A DNA stretch of 64,000 nucleotides. Source: JBBSBL01 sp046330255. Its GTDB lineage: Bacteria > Actinomycetota > Thermoleophilia > Solirubrobacterales > Solirubrobacteraceae. This document shows positions 20,983-32,301 of this stretch, one piece after another. The notes below the pieces were generated by a model that saw only the letters and a list, made by a program, of their open reading frames with translations, made no database searches and had not been told where the DNA came from. A program made the translations under genes and the position numbers. Location of the stretch: positions 124,001 to 188,000 of the forward strand of contig JAXLTC010000002.1 of the NCBI GenBank assembly GCA_046330255.1, in the 5' to 3' direction. Positions within the stretch are counted from its first letter, which is position 1; each line of letters begins with the position of its first letter.

Positions 20983-21019
20983 GCGCGTCCGCCCGGGCAC
21001 GGCGCCCACGGGCGCCTCC

Positions 21020-21025
21020 TAGAAT
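21020..21025 (+). promoter_or_regulatory. -10 hexamer of FAD oxidoreductase gene
   Basis: TAGAAT matches five of six consensus positions and ends eight bases before the ATG at 21034, predicting a leaderless mRNA. Confidence 0.65.
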
Positions 21026-21033
21026 CCCGCGCC

Positions 21034-22179
21034 ATGCCGAGGCGGGCGACCTCCCGCGGCGCCGAGCGGACGCCGATCGACCGCGACGCCGACGTGCTCG
21101 TGTGCGGCGCGAGCTTCGCCGGCCTGGCGGTGGCGCGCGAGCTCGCGGGCTCGGGCGCTCGCGTGCTGATGCTCGACCGCTACGAGGTCGGCGAGCGCCA
21201 GACGTCCGCGTGCGGGATCCCGACCTCCTGGCTCGAGGCGATGGACCTGATGGGCGCCCACCGGCAGACGTTCGGGCGACTGCTCGTCCACACCGCGCGC
21301 GGCGACGTCGGATGGCGCCTGCCGTGGACGTTCTCGACGTTCGACTACCGAACGCTCTGCGATCTGCTCCGCGAGCGGGGCGACGCCGAGTTCCGCACCG
21401 CGAAGGTCGAGGGCGTCGAGCGCGGGCGGGACGCCCACACAGTGCGCACCGACCGCGGCGACGTGCGCGCGCCCCTCGTCGTCGACGCCCTCGGCTGGCG
21501 ACGGGTGCTCGGCGACGGGCCGAACGTGCAACCCCCTGAGGCGACGCTCTCGCGCGGGCTCGAGGTGCATCCGCAGGGCGGCGGAGATGACCTGGAGCTG
21601 TGGATCGACCGCGCGATCGTGCCGGCCGGCTACGGCTGGAGCTTCCCGGCGGACGGGGAGGTGCGCGTCGGCGTGGGCTCGTTCGACCCGCGCTTCCACG
21701 TGAAGCGGCCGACCGTGCGGCTCGCCGAGGACCTTCGGCGCGACCCGGTCCGCTTCCAGGGCAACTGGATCCCGCACAGGATCAGGCCCGCGACCGAGGC
21801 GGGAGTCTTCTTCGCCGGCGACTCCGCGGGCCACTGCATCCCGACGACCGCGGAGGGCATCCGCACCGCGCTCTACTTCGGGATCGCGTGCGGCCGGGAG
21901 CTGCGCGCCGTGGTCGAGGGCCGCTCCGACCGCGCCGGCGCGCTGCGGCGTTACCACGCCTTCAGCGCCGCGCACCGCTGGAAGTTCGAGTGGATGCTCC
22001 GCGTCCAGCGGCTGGTGCCCCGCATCCCGCCCCCGGCGCTGCGCCCGGTCCTGCGCGGCGTGGGCGTGCCGGCCTTCACCCGCTGGGCGTTCGATCACTA
22101 TCTCGAGATCGCCCATCCGCGCTTTGCGGGCGCCCCCGCCGCGCCGCGCCCGCGCACCCGCGCGACGGTCGCGGCGTAG
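21034..22179 (+). CDS. FAD-dependent oxidoreductase, geranylgeranyl reductase family (copy 1)
   Basis: A 381-residue flavoprotein. The dinucleotide-binding segment DVLVCGASFAGLAVARELA lies at residues 17-35, VVDALGWRRVL near 150 and the FAD-diphosphate motif FAGDSAGHCIPTTAEGIRTA near 262. The family includes enzymes that reduce prenyl double bonds and flavin hydroxylases. It is clearly paralogous to the gene at 51425-52645, sharing LVCGASFAGLAVAREL, DALGWRRVL, LSRGLEVHP and GDSAGHC segments. It stands alone here, with its own leaderless promoter, and converges on the hydrolase gene with a seven-base gap. The substrate is unknown. Confidence 0.85.
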   Translation: MPRRATSRGAERTPIDRDADVLVCGASFAGLAVARELAGSGARVLMLDRYEVGERQTSACGIPTSWLEAMDLMGAHRQTFGRLLVHTARGDVGWRLPWTFSTFDYRTLCDLLRERGDAEFRTAKVEGVERGRDAHTVRTDRGDVRAPLVVDALGWRRVLGDGPNVQPPEATLSRGLEVHPQGGGDDLELWIDRAIVPAGYGWSFPADGEVRVGVGSFDPRFHVKRPTVRLAEDLRRDPVRFQGNWIPHRIRPATEAGVFFAGDSAGHCIPTTAEGIRTALYFGIACGRELRAVVEGRSDRAGALRRYHAFSAAHRWKFEWMLRVQRLVPRIPPPALRPVLRGVGVPAFTRWAFDHYLEIAHPRFAGAPAAPRPRTRATVAA

Positions 22180-22186
22180 CCCCGCG

Positions 22187-24094
22187 CTATCCGAACGGGC
22201 GCGCCGCCGCACGCAGCGCGCGCAGGTCGACGCGAAGGACACCGGCCGGGCGGGCGCTCGCACGCGCCGCGACCCCGAAGCGCCGCCCGCCCAGGACTCC
22301 CGACGTGCCGGCCGGCCCGATGCGAACCGACCCGGACACCGCGCCGCGGACACCGCCCACGGCGAGCGTGCCGCCGCCGTCCTGCCCGAGCACGATCGTG
22401 CCGGTGACCGCCACGCCCGGGACGAACACCGCATGGCGCAGTCGCAGGCTGCCCCCCGGCAGATCGCCGCCGATCGTGCCGCCGCGCAGGTCCGCCACGG
22501 AGAACGACGCGCGCGTGGACCAGATCGCGACCGCGACGACGAGCGCGTCGCTCACGGTCCGCCCGACAGCGACCAGCGTTCGCCCGGCCGCGCCGCCGAG
22601 GCCGGGCGCGGCCGGCAGCCGGGCCACGGACGGCGCCGGCAGCGGCGCCGGGTCGACCAGCGGACGGTCGCTCGCGCAGGGCGTCCCGACGGGGCGATCG
22701 TGGGCGAAGCGCCCGAGCGCCACGCGCGCGCAGGAGCGATCGCCGATCACCGAGTGCCCCTCCCCCGCCACCGCGACGAGCGCGCTGCCCGGCAACTCCC
22801 GCGCGACCGTGCGCGCCTCGGACAGCGGCGTGCGCAGGTCCTGCTCTCCGGAGAGGACGAGCGCCGGCACCCGCGGAAGCGGCGCGCGCGCTACGCGGTC
22901 GATCCCCGCGCGCGGGATCCCGATGCACTCGCGGGCCTTGCTGGCGCCGGCCATCGCCGCCGGCGAGAACGGCGCCAGGCTCGCCCGGGGGACCCGCAGC
23001 GCGGCGCGCCAGACCGCGCGCGCACGCGCCGCCGCGCCGCGCTCCCGCCCGTTCCAGGGCATCGGCGCGTCCTGGCAGGAGGTGAGGAAGTTGACGGCCT
23101 CACTGACCCGGTCCGGGGCCAGGCCGGCACCGCCGCGCAGCGAGCCCGTGAGCTTCGCCAGGCGCCCGAGCGCGCGCCCGTCGCCCAGGACCGCCGCGCG
23201 CACGGCGGCGGGCCACAGCGCGCGCAGGCCCGCGTTGCCGTCCCCGGCGAGCAGGATCGAGGCGAGGGCGACGGAGCTCGCGCCGACCGGCAGCGCGCCG
23301 CGGACCCGATCCGGCCGCTCGATGCGGTCGAGCGCCGAGACGAGCTGCGCCAGGTCGCGCACCGGGTCGCGCGTCACGCCGCGGCACGCGCCGCCGCCGC
23401 ACAGCGATCGCAGCACGCGCGGCACCGAGGCGTAGGTCGGGCGGAAGAGCGCATCCCACCCGCGTGCGGCGAGCGGCGAGTCGAGCGCGAGGCGCTCCAC
23501 GCCGGATGGGTGCTCGCGCGCGTACTGGGTGGCGACGAACGTCCCGTAGGAGACGCCGAACAGGAACAGCCGGGGCGCGCCGAGCGCGACGCGCAGCGAC
23601 TCGAGATCGGCGACCGAGTCGTCCGTGGTGTAGTGGGTGCCGCGGCTCCCGAGCCGTCGCGCGCAGGCGACCTGCTCGGCCACGGCCGACCGCCAGCCGC
23701 TTGCGTCGAGCGGGCAGCGCAGCGCGCCGGAGCGCCCGGTTCCGCGCTGGTCGAAGAGCACGAGGCGGTAGCGATCGAGCGCCGGCGCCATGGCGCCGGC
23801 CACCTGGTCCGCTACCGAGGTCGCGGACTGCCCCGGCCCTCCGGCGAGCAGCACGAGCGTGCCCGCGCGTGCTCCCGCCTGGCGCAGGCGCTGCACCCGC
23901 AGGCCGAGCGAGGCGCGGCCGGGCCGCGCCCGGTCGAGCGGCACGCGCAGCGTCGCGCACTCCCAGCGTGCCTGGCGAGCGCTCTCGGGACAAGCGCCGA
24001 ACACCAGCCCGCCGGCCGCGGCCGGGGCGGGCGCGGGCGCGGCTACGACTCCCGCGAGGGCGGCGAGCGCGGCCGCCGCGAGACGCGCGCGCAC
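22187..24094 (-). CDS. Secreted TAP-like alpha/beta hydrolase with extra C-terminal domain
   Basis: A 635-residue exported hydrolase related to tripeptidyl aminopeptidases of Streptomyces and mycobacteria. The N-terminus is an Ala-rich signal peptide (about residues 1-27). Then come LLAGGPGQSA (oxyanion region), DQRGTGRSG, the nucleophile elbow GVSYGTF, the acid in LVLSGEQDLRTP and the His in GEGHSVIG. Family members end soon after that, at about 500 residues; here about 130 more residues follow, rich in Gly/Val/Thr and probably beta-stranded. The GTG start is two bases after the polA stop. It probably releases N-terminal peptides or cleaves small esters outside the cell. Confidence 0.85.
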   Translation of the reverse strand: MRARLAAAALAALAGVVAAPAPAPAAAGGLVFGACPESARQARWECATLRVPLDRARPGRASLGLRVQRLRQAGARAGTLVLLAGGPGQSATSVADQVAGAMAPALDRYRLVLFDQRGTGRSGALRCPLDASGWRSAVAEQVACARRLGSRGTHYTTDDSVADLESLRVALGAPRLFLFGVSYGTFVATQYAREHPSGVERLALDSPLAARGWDALFRPTYASVPRVLRSLCGGGACRGVTRDPVRDLAQLVSALDRIERPDRVRGALPVGASSVALASILLAGDGNAGLRALWPAAVRAAVLGDGRALGRLAKLTGSLRGGAGLAPDRVSEAVNFLTSCQDAPMPWNGRERGAAARARAVWRAALRVPRASLAPFSPAAMAGASKARECIGIPRAGIDRVARAPLPRVPALVLSGEQDLRTPLSEARTVARELPGSALVAVAGEGHSVIGDRSCARVALGRFAHDRPVGTPCASDRPLVDPAPLPAPSVARLPAAPGLGGAAGRTLVAVGRTVSDALVVAVAIWSTRASFSVADLRGGTIGGDLPGGSLRLRHAVFVPGVAVTGTIVLGQDGGGTLAVGGVRGAVSGSVRIGPAGTSGVLGGRRFGVAARASARPAGVLRVDLRALRAAARPFG

Positions 24095-24096
24095 GC

Positions 24097-26679
24097 CTAC
24101 TTGGCCTTCATCCAGTTGGGCCCGGCGCCGGCGTCGACCACGAGCGGCGGGTCCGTCTCGAGCGCGGCCGCCATCTCCTCGCACACCAGCTCGCGCACCC
24201 GCTCCGCCTCCCCGGACGGGCCCTCGAACAGCAGCTCGTCGTGGATCTGGAGGATCAGCCGGGTCTCCAGGCCGGCCTCGGCGAGCGCACGATGGCAGCG
24301 CACCATCGCGAGCTTGATGATGTCCGCTGCGGTCCCCTGGATCACGGTGTTGACCGCGAGCCGCTCCCCGAGCTGGCGCGTCTGGCGGTTGCGCGCGCGG
24401 ATCTCGGGGATCTGCCGGCGGCGGCCGAAGAGCGTCGACACGTATCCGTGCTCGGTCGCCTGGGCGATCGCGCCGGCGATGAACTCCCGCACCGCCGGGA
24501 AGCGGTCCAGATATGCCTCGATGAACTGCGCGGCCTCCTCGCGCGGGATCTGGAGGCGGTCGGCGAGCCCGAAGTCGGTGAGCCCGTAGACGATCCCGTA
24601 GTTGACCATCTTCGCCTTCGACCGCGTGCCCGGGTCGACGTCGTCGCCGGTGGCGCCGAGCACCTCGCGTGCCGTGGCGGTGTGCACGTCCTCGCCGCGG
24701 CGGAATATCTCGCGCAGCACGTCCTCGCCGGCGATGTGGGCGAGCACGCGAAGCTCGACCTGCGAGTAGTCGGCCGACACCAGCAGGCACCCCGGCTCGG
24801 CGACGAAGCACGCCCGGATCTCGCGCCCCAGGGGTGTGCGGATCGGGATGTTCTGGAGGTTCGGGTTGGTTGACGAGAGCCGTCCGGTCGCGGCCACCAC
24901 CTGGCTGAAGGTGGTGTGTATCCGGCCGTCGGCCGGGTCGATCCACTCGGGCAGCGCGTCGAGATAGGTCGAGGCGAGCTTGGTGAGCTCGCGCCAGCGC
25001 TCGACCTTCGCGACGATCGGGTGCTCGTCGCGAATCGACTGCAGCACGCGCGCGTCGGTCGAGAAGCCCGTCTTGCCGCGCCGCTTGCGGGACAGCTCGA
25101 GCTTCCCGAAGAGGATCTCGGAGAGCTGCTGCGGCGAGCCGATCGTGAACTGCTCGCCCGCGAGCTCCCAGATCTCGCGCTCGAGCTCGTCCGCGTCGGC
25201 CTTGACGCGCGCGGAGATCCCGGCCAGGCGCTCCGTGTCGAGGCGCAGCCCGGCCACCTCCATCGCGCGCAGGACCGCGACGAGCGGCAGCTCGATCTCC
25301 TCGTTCAGCCGCTCGAGCCCACGCTCGCGCAGCTGGGGACGCTGGGCGGCGGCTAGCGCGCGGACGAGGATCGCCTCCTCGGCGGCGGGCTCGCCGGCCT
25401 GCGCCTCGAGGCCGCGCTCCTCGCACAGCTCGGACAGCGGGTAGCCGCGGCGCGCGGGGTCGAGCAGATAGGCCGCGATCATCGTGTCGTGCGCGAGCGC
25501 GACCGGGACCGCGCGCAGCGCCTTCGCGTCGTGCGCGATCACAGGGCGTCCCGCGCACGCTGCTACGAGCTCGGCCGGGTCCCCCACCTCGCCGCACACG
25601 ACCTGCTGCCCGCCCGCGTAGGCGCCGAAGCGCCACGCGCCCGTGTCCGCGAACAGCGCCCCCTCCGGGGCCTCCGGCTCGACGGCCGCCAGGGCCAGCT
25701 CGCCGCGGCCCAGGCCTGCGGCGTCCGCGGGGCTCCCCTCGCGCAGCCGGGCGCCCAGCACCTCCTCGCCGGGCGTGCGCGGCGCGGCGTTCTCCTCGCC
25801 GCCGAGCGCCTCCTCCAGGCGCCGGAGCGGGTCGCGCAGCTCGAACTCCCGGAACACCTCGCGCAGCCGCGAGCGGTCGGGCGTCGCGCCCGCGAACTCA
25901 CGGGGATCGAGGTCGGTGGGGATGTCTCGCCGCGCGGTCGCCAGCTCCTTGGAGACGCGCGCCTCGTCCGCGTGCTCGCGGAGGTTCTGCTGCCGCTTGG
26001 CTCCCCCCACCTCGTCCGCGTGCTCCAGGACCTGCTCGAGCGAGCCGTACCGCTGGAGCAGCTGCGCGGCGGTCTTGTCGCCGATCCCGGGCACGCCGGG
26101 GATGTTGTCCGAGGTGTCGCCCTTGAGCCCGATGAAGTCCGGCACCAGCTCCGGCGGGATCCCGTAGCGCTCGATCACGCCCTCGCGGTCGTAGATCCGC
26201 GTGTCGGTGATGCCGCGCGACGTGGTCATGATCCGCACCCCGTCGCCCACGAGCTGGTAGGCGTCGCGGTCGCCCGTCACGACCAGCACGGGAACGCCCT
26301 CCTCCCTGGCCCGCTCCGCGATCGACGCGATCACGTCGTCGGCCTCGTAGCCCTCGACCGACATGTTGCGATAGCCGAATGCCTGGACCAGCGGCTCGAG
26401 GTGCGGCCACTGCTGCTTCAGCAGGTCCGGGCGCGTGCTGCGCTGCGCCTTGTACTCGGAGTAGACGTCCTTGCGACCGGAATGGCCGGCGTCCCAGACG
26501 ACAACCGTCGGCTGCGCGCCGCGGTCGTCGATCAGCTTCACGAGCATCGACGCGAACCCGAAGATCGCGTTGGTGGGCATTCCCGTCGAGGTGGCGATCG
26601 ACTCGGGCAACGCGAAGAACGCCCGGTAGGCGAGCGAGTTGCCGTCGATCAGGATCAGCTCGTCGCCCGGGCCCGGCAT
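24097..26679 (-). CDS. polA: DNA polymerase I
   Basis: An 860-residue polymerase for repair and Okazaki-fragment processing. The 5'-3' nuclease domain occupies about 1-290 (LILIDGNSLAYRAFFALP, VVTGDRDAYQLV, GDTSDNIPGVPGIGDKTA). The middle domain keeps the fold, but the FDTET-type metal-binding acids of a 3'-5' exonuclease are missing, so proofreading is probably absent. The polymerase domain has motif A VSADYSQVELR, motif B RSKAKMVNYGIVYG and motif C QIHDELLFE. A TAGAGT hexamer nine bases before the ATG indicates a leaderless transcript. Confidence 0.97.
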   Translation of the reverse strand: MPGPGDELILIDGNSLAYRAFFALPESIATSTGMPTNAIFGFASMLVKLIDDRGAQPTVVVWDAGHSGRKDVYSEYKAQRSTRPDLLKQQWPHLEPLVQAFGYRNMSVEGYEADDVIASIAERAREEGVPVLVVTGDRDAYQLVGDGVRIMTTSRGITDTRIYDREGVIERYGIPPELVPDFIGLKGDTSDNIPGVPGIGDKTAAQLLQRYGSLEQVLEHADEVGGAKRQQNLREHADEARVSKELATARRDIPTDLDPREFAGATPDRSRLREVFREFELRDPLRRLEEALGGEENAAPRTPGEEVLGARLREGSPADAAGLGRGELALAAVEPEAPEGALFADTGAWRFGAYAGGQQVVCGEVGDPAELVAACAGRPVIAHDAKALRAVPVALAHDTMIAAYLLDPARRGYPLSELCEERGLEAQAGEPAAEEAILVRALAAAQRPQLRERGLERLNEEIELPLVAVLRAMEVAGLRLDTERLAGISARVKADADELEREIWELAGEQFTIGSPQQLSEILFGKLELSRKRRGKTGFSTDARVLQSIRDEHPIVAKVERWRELTKLASTYLDALPEWIDPADGRIHTTFSQVVAATGRLSSTNPNLQNIPIRTPLGREIRACFVAEPGCLLVSADYSQVELRVLAHIAGEDVLREIFRRGEDVHTATAREVLGATGDDVDPGTRSKAKMVNYGIVYGLTDFGLADRLQIPREEAAQFIEAYLDRFPAVREFIAGAIAQATEHGYVSTLFGRRRQIPEIRARNRQTRQLGERLAVNTVIQGTAADIIKLAMVRCHRALAEAGLETRLILQIHDELLFEGPSGEAERVRELVCEEMAAALETDPPLVVDAGAGPNWMKAK

Positions 26680-26688
26680 CGCGCCGAC

Positions 26689-26694
26689 ACTCTA
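26689..26694 (-). promoter_or_regulatory. -10 hexamer of polA
   Basis: TAGAGT on the minus strand ends nine bases before the polA ATG; no ribosome-binding site lies between. Confidence 0.6.
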
Positions 26695-26776
26695 GGGAGA
26701 TGACCGCGCGGCGACCGGGCGTCGGGCGCGAGGCATCGGCCGCCGGACGCGCGCGTGGGCGGCAAAGTCGATCATC

Positions 26777-26782
26777 TAGGCT
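26777..26782 (+). promoter_or_regulatory. -10 hexamer of malic enzyme gene
   Basis: TAGGCT ends ten bases before the ATG at 26793, predicting a leader of only about three bases. Confidence 0.55.
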
Positions 26783-26792
26783 CCCGCGCACC

Positions 26793-28262
<1,470 letters not shown>

Positions 28263-28271
28263 GGCGGCGTC

Positions 28272-29501
28272 GTGCCCGCCACGGGGAGCGACCCGGCTCT
28301 CCGGCCGGCGACCGGGGAGCCGCGCTACCGGCTGGTCGACTCCTACCGCGCGTTCGCGGCGCTGACGGTGCTCGCCGCCCACGTCGGGCTCTACTACGGC
28401 TTCTTCCGCGGCACCGGCCGCCTCGACGTGCAGTGGTACCCGCGGCTGCTGTGGGGGGCGGAGCAGGGCGTCGCGCTGTTCTTCGTGATCTCGGGGTTCG
28501 TCCTCTACCTCCCGTTCGTCGCGTCGCGCCTCGGCTCGATCGGCCGCCCGCGCACGGGGGCCTACGGCATCCGCCGGGTACTGCGAATCGTGCCCGCCTA
28601 CTGGCTCGCGCTGACGGTCGTGATCGTGATCAACGGCGCCGCGGTCGTCCAGCCCGGCGGGCCGCTGCCCTACTACCTGTTCGCGCAGGTCTATCGCGTG
28701 GACACGATCGCGCGCGGGCTTCCGCAGGCCTGGACGCTGTGCATCGAGGTCACCTTCTACGCGCTGCTGCCGGCCTGGGCCTGGCTGATCGCGCGGGTGC
28801 GCTCCTCGGCGCGGGAGCCGCGCGCGATCGTCGCCGTGGAGCTCGCCGGCGCCTTCGCGCTGTTCGCGTTCTCGGTCCTCTGGAAGCTCGGCGTCGTTCG
28901 CGCGCTGGGCGCCGGCGCCGACCCCAAGCGCCCGGCGCTGCTGACGCTGCCCGCCTACCTGGACCACTTCGCGCTCGGCATGGCGCTCGCGATCGTCTGC
29001 GCGGCGATCGCCGCCGGTTGGAGGACTCCCGGCTGGGCGCGGCTGGTGGAGCGCCGCCCCTGGGCGCCGTGGATCCCGGCGGCGATCGGGCTGGCGGTGC
29101 TCTGGGATCGCTCGAGCGGCCAGCTCGACCCGGTCGACCGCGCTTACGTGTGGCACCGCGTGCTCGAGGCGGTGGTCGCGGCGCTGCTGCTGATGCCCGC
29201 GGTCATCGGGGCGCAGCGTCGCGATCCCGCGCGGCGCGCGCTGAGCGCGCCGGCGTTGCTGTGGCTCGGCGTAGTCTCCTACGCGGTCTACCTCTGGCAC
29301 GTGGCCATCATCAACTGGCTCATGGACCTCGGCGCCGACGACGCCGGGCTCGCCGTGCTGGCGATCGCGTCGGTCGCCGCGACCGTCGGCGTGGCGGCGC
29401 TCAGCTGGTACGGCCTCGAGCGATGGGCGATCGGCATCGGCCGCAGGCTCGGCCCGCGCCTGCGCCGCGCGCAGCCCTCGCCGGCCAGGGGCGACCCGTG
29501 A
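28272..29501 (+). CDS. Acyltransferase family 3 (OafA/YrhL-like) membrane protein
   Basis: A 409-residue integral membrane protein with about ten hydrophobic helices. It starts with the typical YRLVDSYRAFAALTVLAAHVGL, where the early His is the probable catalytic residue, followed by FFVISGFVLYLPF, and ends in a basic tail. Such proteins acetylate or acylate surface sugars, antibiotics or lipids; the acceptor is unknown. The GTG start is nine bases after the malic enzyme stop, and its stop overlaps the next gene (GTGA). Confidence 0.9.
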   Translation: MPATGSDPALRPATGEPRYRLVDSYRAFAALTVLAAHVGLYYGFFRGTGRLDVQWYPRLLWGAEQGVALFFVISGFVLYLPFVASRLGSIGRPRTGAYGIRRVLRIVPAYWLALTVVIVINGAAVVQPGGPLPYYLFAQVYRVDTIARGLPQAWTLCIEVTFYALLPAWAWLIARVRSSAREPRAIVAVELAGAFALFAFSVLWKLGVVRALGAGADPKRPALLTLPAYLDHFALGMALAIVCAAIAAGWRTPGWARLVERRPWAPWIPAAIGLAVLWDRSSGQLDPVDRAYVWHRVLEAVVAALLLMPAVIGAQRRDPARRALSAPALLWLGVVSYAVYLWHVAIINWLMDLGADDAGLAVLAIASVAATVGVAALSWYGLERWAIGIGRRLGPRLRRAQPSPARGDP

Positions 29502-30403
29502 GGGTGACGATCACCGGAGCGGGCGGCCTCATCGGCGCGCGCCTGGTCGCCGCGCTCCGCAAGCGCGGCGACCAGGTGACGGCGCTCTCGCGCGACCCCG
29601 CGGCGACCGGAGCGCGGCTCGGCGTCGAGGCGACGGCCTGGCGACCGGAGTCCGCTCCCGCGCCGGCGGAGGCGCTCGCTGGCCGGGCCGCGGTCGTGCA
29701 CCTCGCGGGCGAGAACGTCGCTCAGCGCTGGAGCGAGGCGGCCAAGCGCCGCATCCGCGGCAGCCGGGTGGCGGGCACCGCGAACCTGGTCGCCGGACTG
29801 CGCGAGGCGGAACCGCGACCCGCCGCGCTCGTCAGCGCGTCCGCGGTCGGCTACTACGGCGCCCGCGGCGCCGAGGTGCTCGACGAGAGCTCACCGCCCG
29901 GGATCGGCTTCCTGGCGGACCTCTGCGTCGAATGGGAGGCGGCTGCGGAGCGGGCGACCGACCTCGGGATCCGGGTCGCCGTGCTGCGCACGGGCATCGT
30001 GCTCGACCGGGCCGGCGGGGCGCTGCGAACGATGCTGCCGCCGTTCCGCCTCGGGCTCGGCGGCCCCGTCGCGGGCGGACGCCAGTACATGCCATGGATC
30101 CACATGGACGATGTCGTCGGTCTCTACCTCGCCGCCCTGGACGGAGGCGAGGCGTGGTCGGGAGCGATCAACGCGACCGCGCCCGCACCGGCGACCAACG
30201 CGACCTTCTCCAAGGCGCTGGGCCACGCGCTCGGCCGGCCCGCGCTCGTGCCGGTCCCGGCGCTGGCGCTGCGCGCCCGCTACGGCGAGATGGGCGCCGT
30301 CGTCGCCACGGGACAGAACGCCGTCCCGCGGCGCGCGCTCGGGCTCGGCTACGAGTTCCGCCACCCCGAGCTGGACGAGGCGCTGCGCGCGGCGCTCGCC
30401 TGA
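29498..30403 (+). CDS. TIGR01777/SulA-type epimerase (DUF1731)
   Basis: A 301-residue SDR-fold protein of the TIGR01777 family. GAGGLIGARL at 7-16 binds the cofactor, VVHLAGENVAQRW is the diagnostic segment near 67, SASAVGYYG follows, and the C-terminal DUF1731 part includes ALRARYGEMGAVVATGQNAVPRRALG. The biochemical reaction of this family is not established; it is commonly annotated as a nucleoside-diphosphate sugar epimerase. The GTG overlaps the acyltransferase stop. Confidence 0.9.
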   Translation: MRVTITGAGGLIGARLVAALRKRGDQVTALSRDPAATGARLGVEATAWRPESAPAPAEALAGRAAVVHLAGENVAQRWSEAAKRRIRGSRVAGTANLVAGLREAEPRPAALVSASAVGYYGARGAEVLDESSPPGIGFLADLCVEWEAAAERATDLGIRVAVLRTGIVLDRAGGALRTMLPPFRLGLGGPVAGGRQYMPWIHMDDVVGLYLAALDGGEAWSGAINATAPAPATNATFSKALGHALGRPALVPVPALALRARYGEMGAVVATGQNAVPRRALGLGYEFRHPELDEALRAALA

Positions 30404-30442
30404 GCCGGCCTGACAGGAGCGACCCGCGCGCGGCGCCCGGGA

Positions 30443-30750
30443 TCAGGCGTCGGGTGGGGGCGCGTCCGCGTCGCCGCCGTCGCCCTCGGGCACGGCCGAC
30501 CGCCCGGGCGTCCGGCGCGCCGCGCGCTTGGGCAGCATCCCCTCGCGCTTCCACGCGGACAGGGACTTCGCGGGCCACAGCAGCCAGATCGGGATCGCGA
30601 TCGCGCTCAGGAGCAGCCCCGTCGCCAGCCCCGGACGCTCGCCGTACCCCTTGCGGTCCGACAGCCACGCGGCGACGATGCACGAGGCGAGCCAGATGAA
30701 GAGGAGGTACAGGGCCTTGACCCCGATGTCGGCGAGGGGAAGCGCGAGGC

Positions 30751-30754
<4 letters not shown>
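30443..30754 (-). CDS. Two-TM membrane protein at end of liv operon
   Basis: A 103-residue protein that I do not recognise. Two hydrophobic helices (about 12-31 and 44-60, the latter ending PIWLLWPAK) flank a short loop DRKGYGERPG; the tail is basic, then acidic and Pro-rich. The ATG overlaps the livF stop (ATGA), so it is translated with the ABC transporter. A role in transporter assembly is possible from position only. Confidence 0.75.
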
Positions 30755-31458
<704 letters not shown>

Positions 31459-31461
31459 CGC

Positions 31462-32301
31462 TCAGGCCTCCGCCGCCTGGCCGGACTCCGACTTGCCGAG
31501 GTACGCCTCGATCACCCGCGGATCGGCGCGGACCTCGGCCGGAGCGCCCTCGGCGATCTTCTCGCCGTGGTCGAGCACCGTGATGCGCTCCGAGACGTTC
31601 ATCACGACCTTCATGTCGTGCTCGATCAGCAGGATCGTCACCCCGCGCTCCTCGCGCAGCTTGCGCATGAAGTCCACGAGCCGTGCCGACTCGTTGGGGT
31701 TCATGCCGCAGGTCGGCTCGTCGAGCAGCAGCAGCTTGGGGTCGGATGCGAGGGCGCGCGCGATCTCGACGCGGCGCTGGTCGCCGTAGGACAGGTTGAT
31801 CGCGAGCTGGTCGAACTGCGCCGGGCGCAGCCCTACGTAGGCGAGCTCCTCCCGCCCCTTCTCGCGCACCGTGCGCTCCTCGCGCCGCACGCGCGGCGTG
31901 CGGAAGATCGACCCCGCGAGGCCCGCGCGCATGCGCGAGTGCTCCCCCACCATCACGTTCTCCAGCGAGCTCATCGTCCCGAAGAGCCGGATGTTCTGGA
32001 ACGTGCGGGCCATGCCGAGCTTCGTGATGCGGTCGGGCCGGCCGGACGTGATGTCGCCCCCGTCGAAGCTGATCCGCCCGGTCGTCGGCTTGTAGAGGCC
32101 GGTCAGCATGTTGAAGAAGGTGGTCTTGCCGGCACCGTTGGGCCCGATGATCGAGACGATGCCGCGCCGCGGCACCGCGTAGTCGACGTCGGACACGGCG
32201 GTCAGCCCGCCGAAGACCTTCGAGACCCCGCTCGCGCCGAGGATCGCGTCCCGCACGCCATCGTCGGAGCCCGCCGCGGCGCCCGCCGCCTCCACGCTCA
32301 T
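31462..32301 (-). CDS. livG: Branched-chain amino-acid ABC transporter ATPase LivG
   Basis: A 279-residue ATPase with Walker A GPNGAGKTT near residue 54, the LivG-type signature LSYGDQRRVEIARAL and Walker B LLLLDEPTCGMNP. The C-terminal VIEAYLG segment is characteristic of LivG (BCA_ABC_TP_C). The first 25 residues are an Ala/Gly-rich extension. The ATG overlaps the livM stop as ATGA. Confidence 0.95.
   Translation of the reverse strand: MSVEAAGAAAGSDDGVRDAILGASGVSKVFGGLTAVSDVDYAVPRRGIVSIIGPNGAGKTTFFNMLTGLYKPTTGRISFDGGDITSGRPDRITKLGMARTFQNIRLFGTMSSLENVMVGEHSRMRAGLAGSIFRTPRVRREERTVREKGREELAYVGLRPAQFDQLAINLSYGDQRRVEIARALASDPKLLLLDEPTCGMNPNESARLVDFMRKLREERGVTILLIEHDMKVVMNVSERITVLDHGEKIAEGAPAEVRADPRVIEAYLGKSESGQAAEA

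Noticed and set aside
24095..25636. Extension of the TAP-like hydrolase upstream into polA
   Set aside because: The frame is open, but the polA motifs are unmistakable there, and the hydrolase signal peptide starts at GTG 24094.
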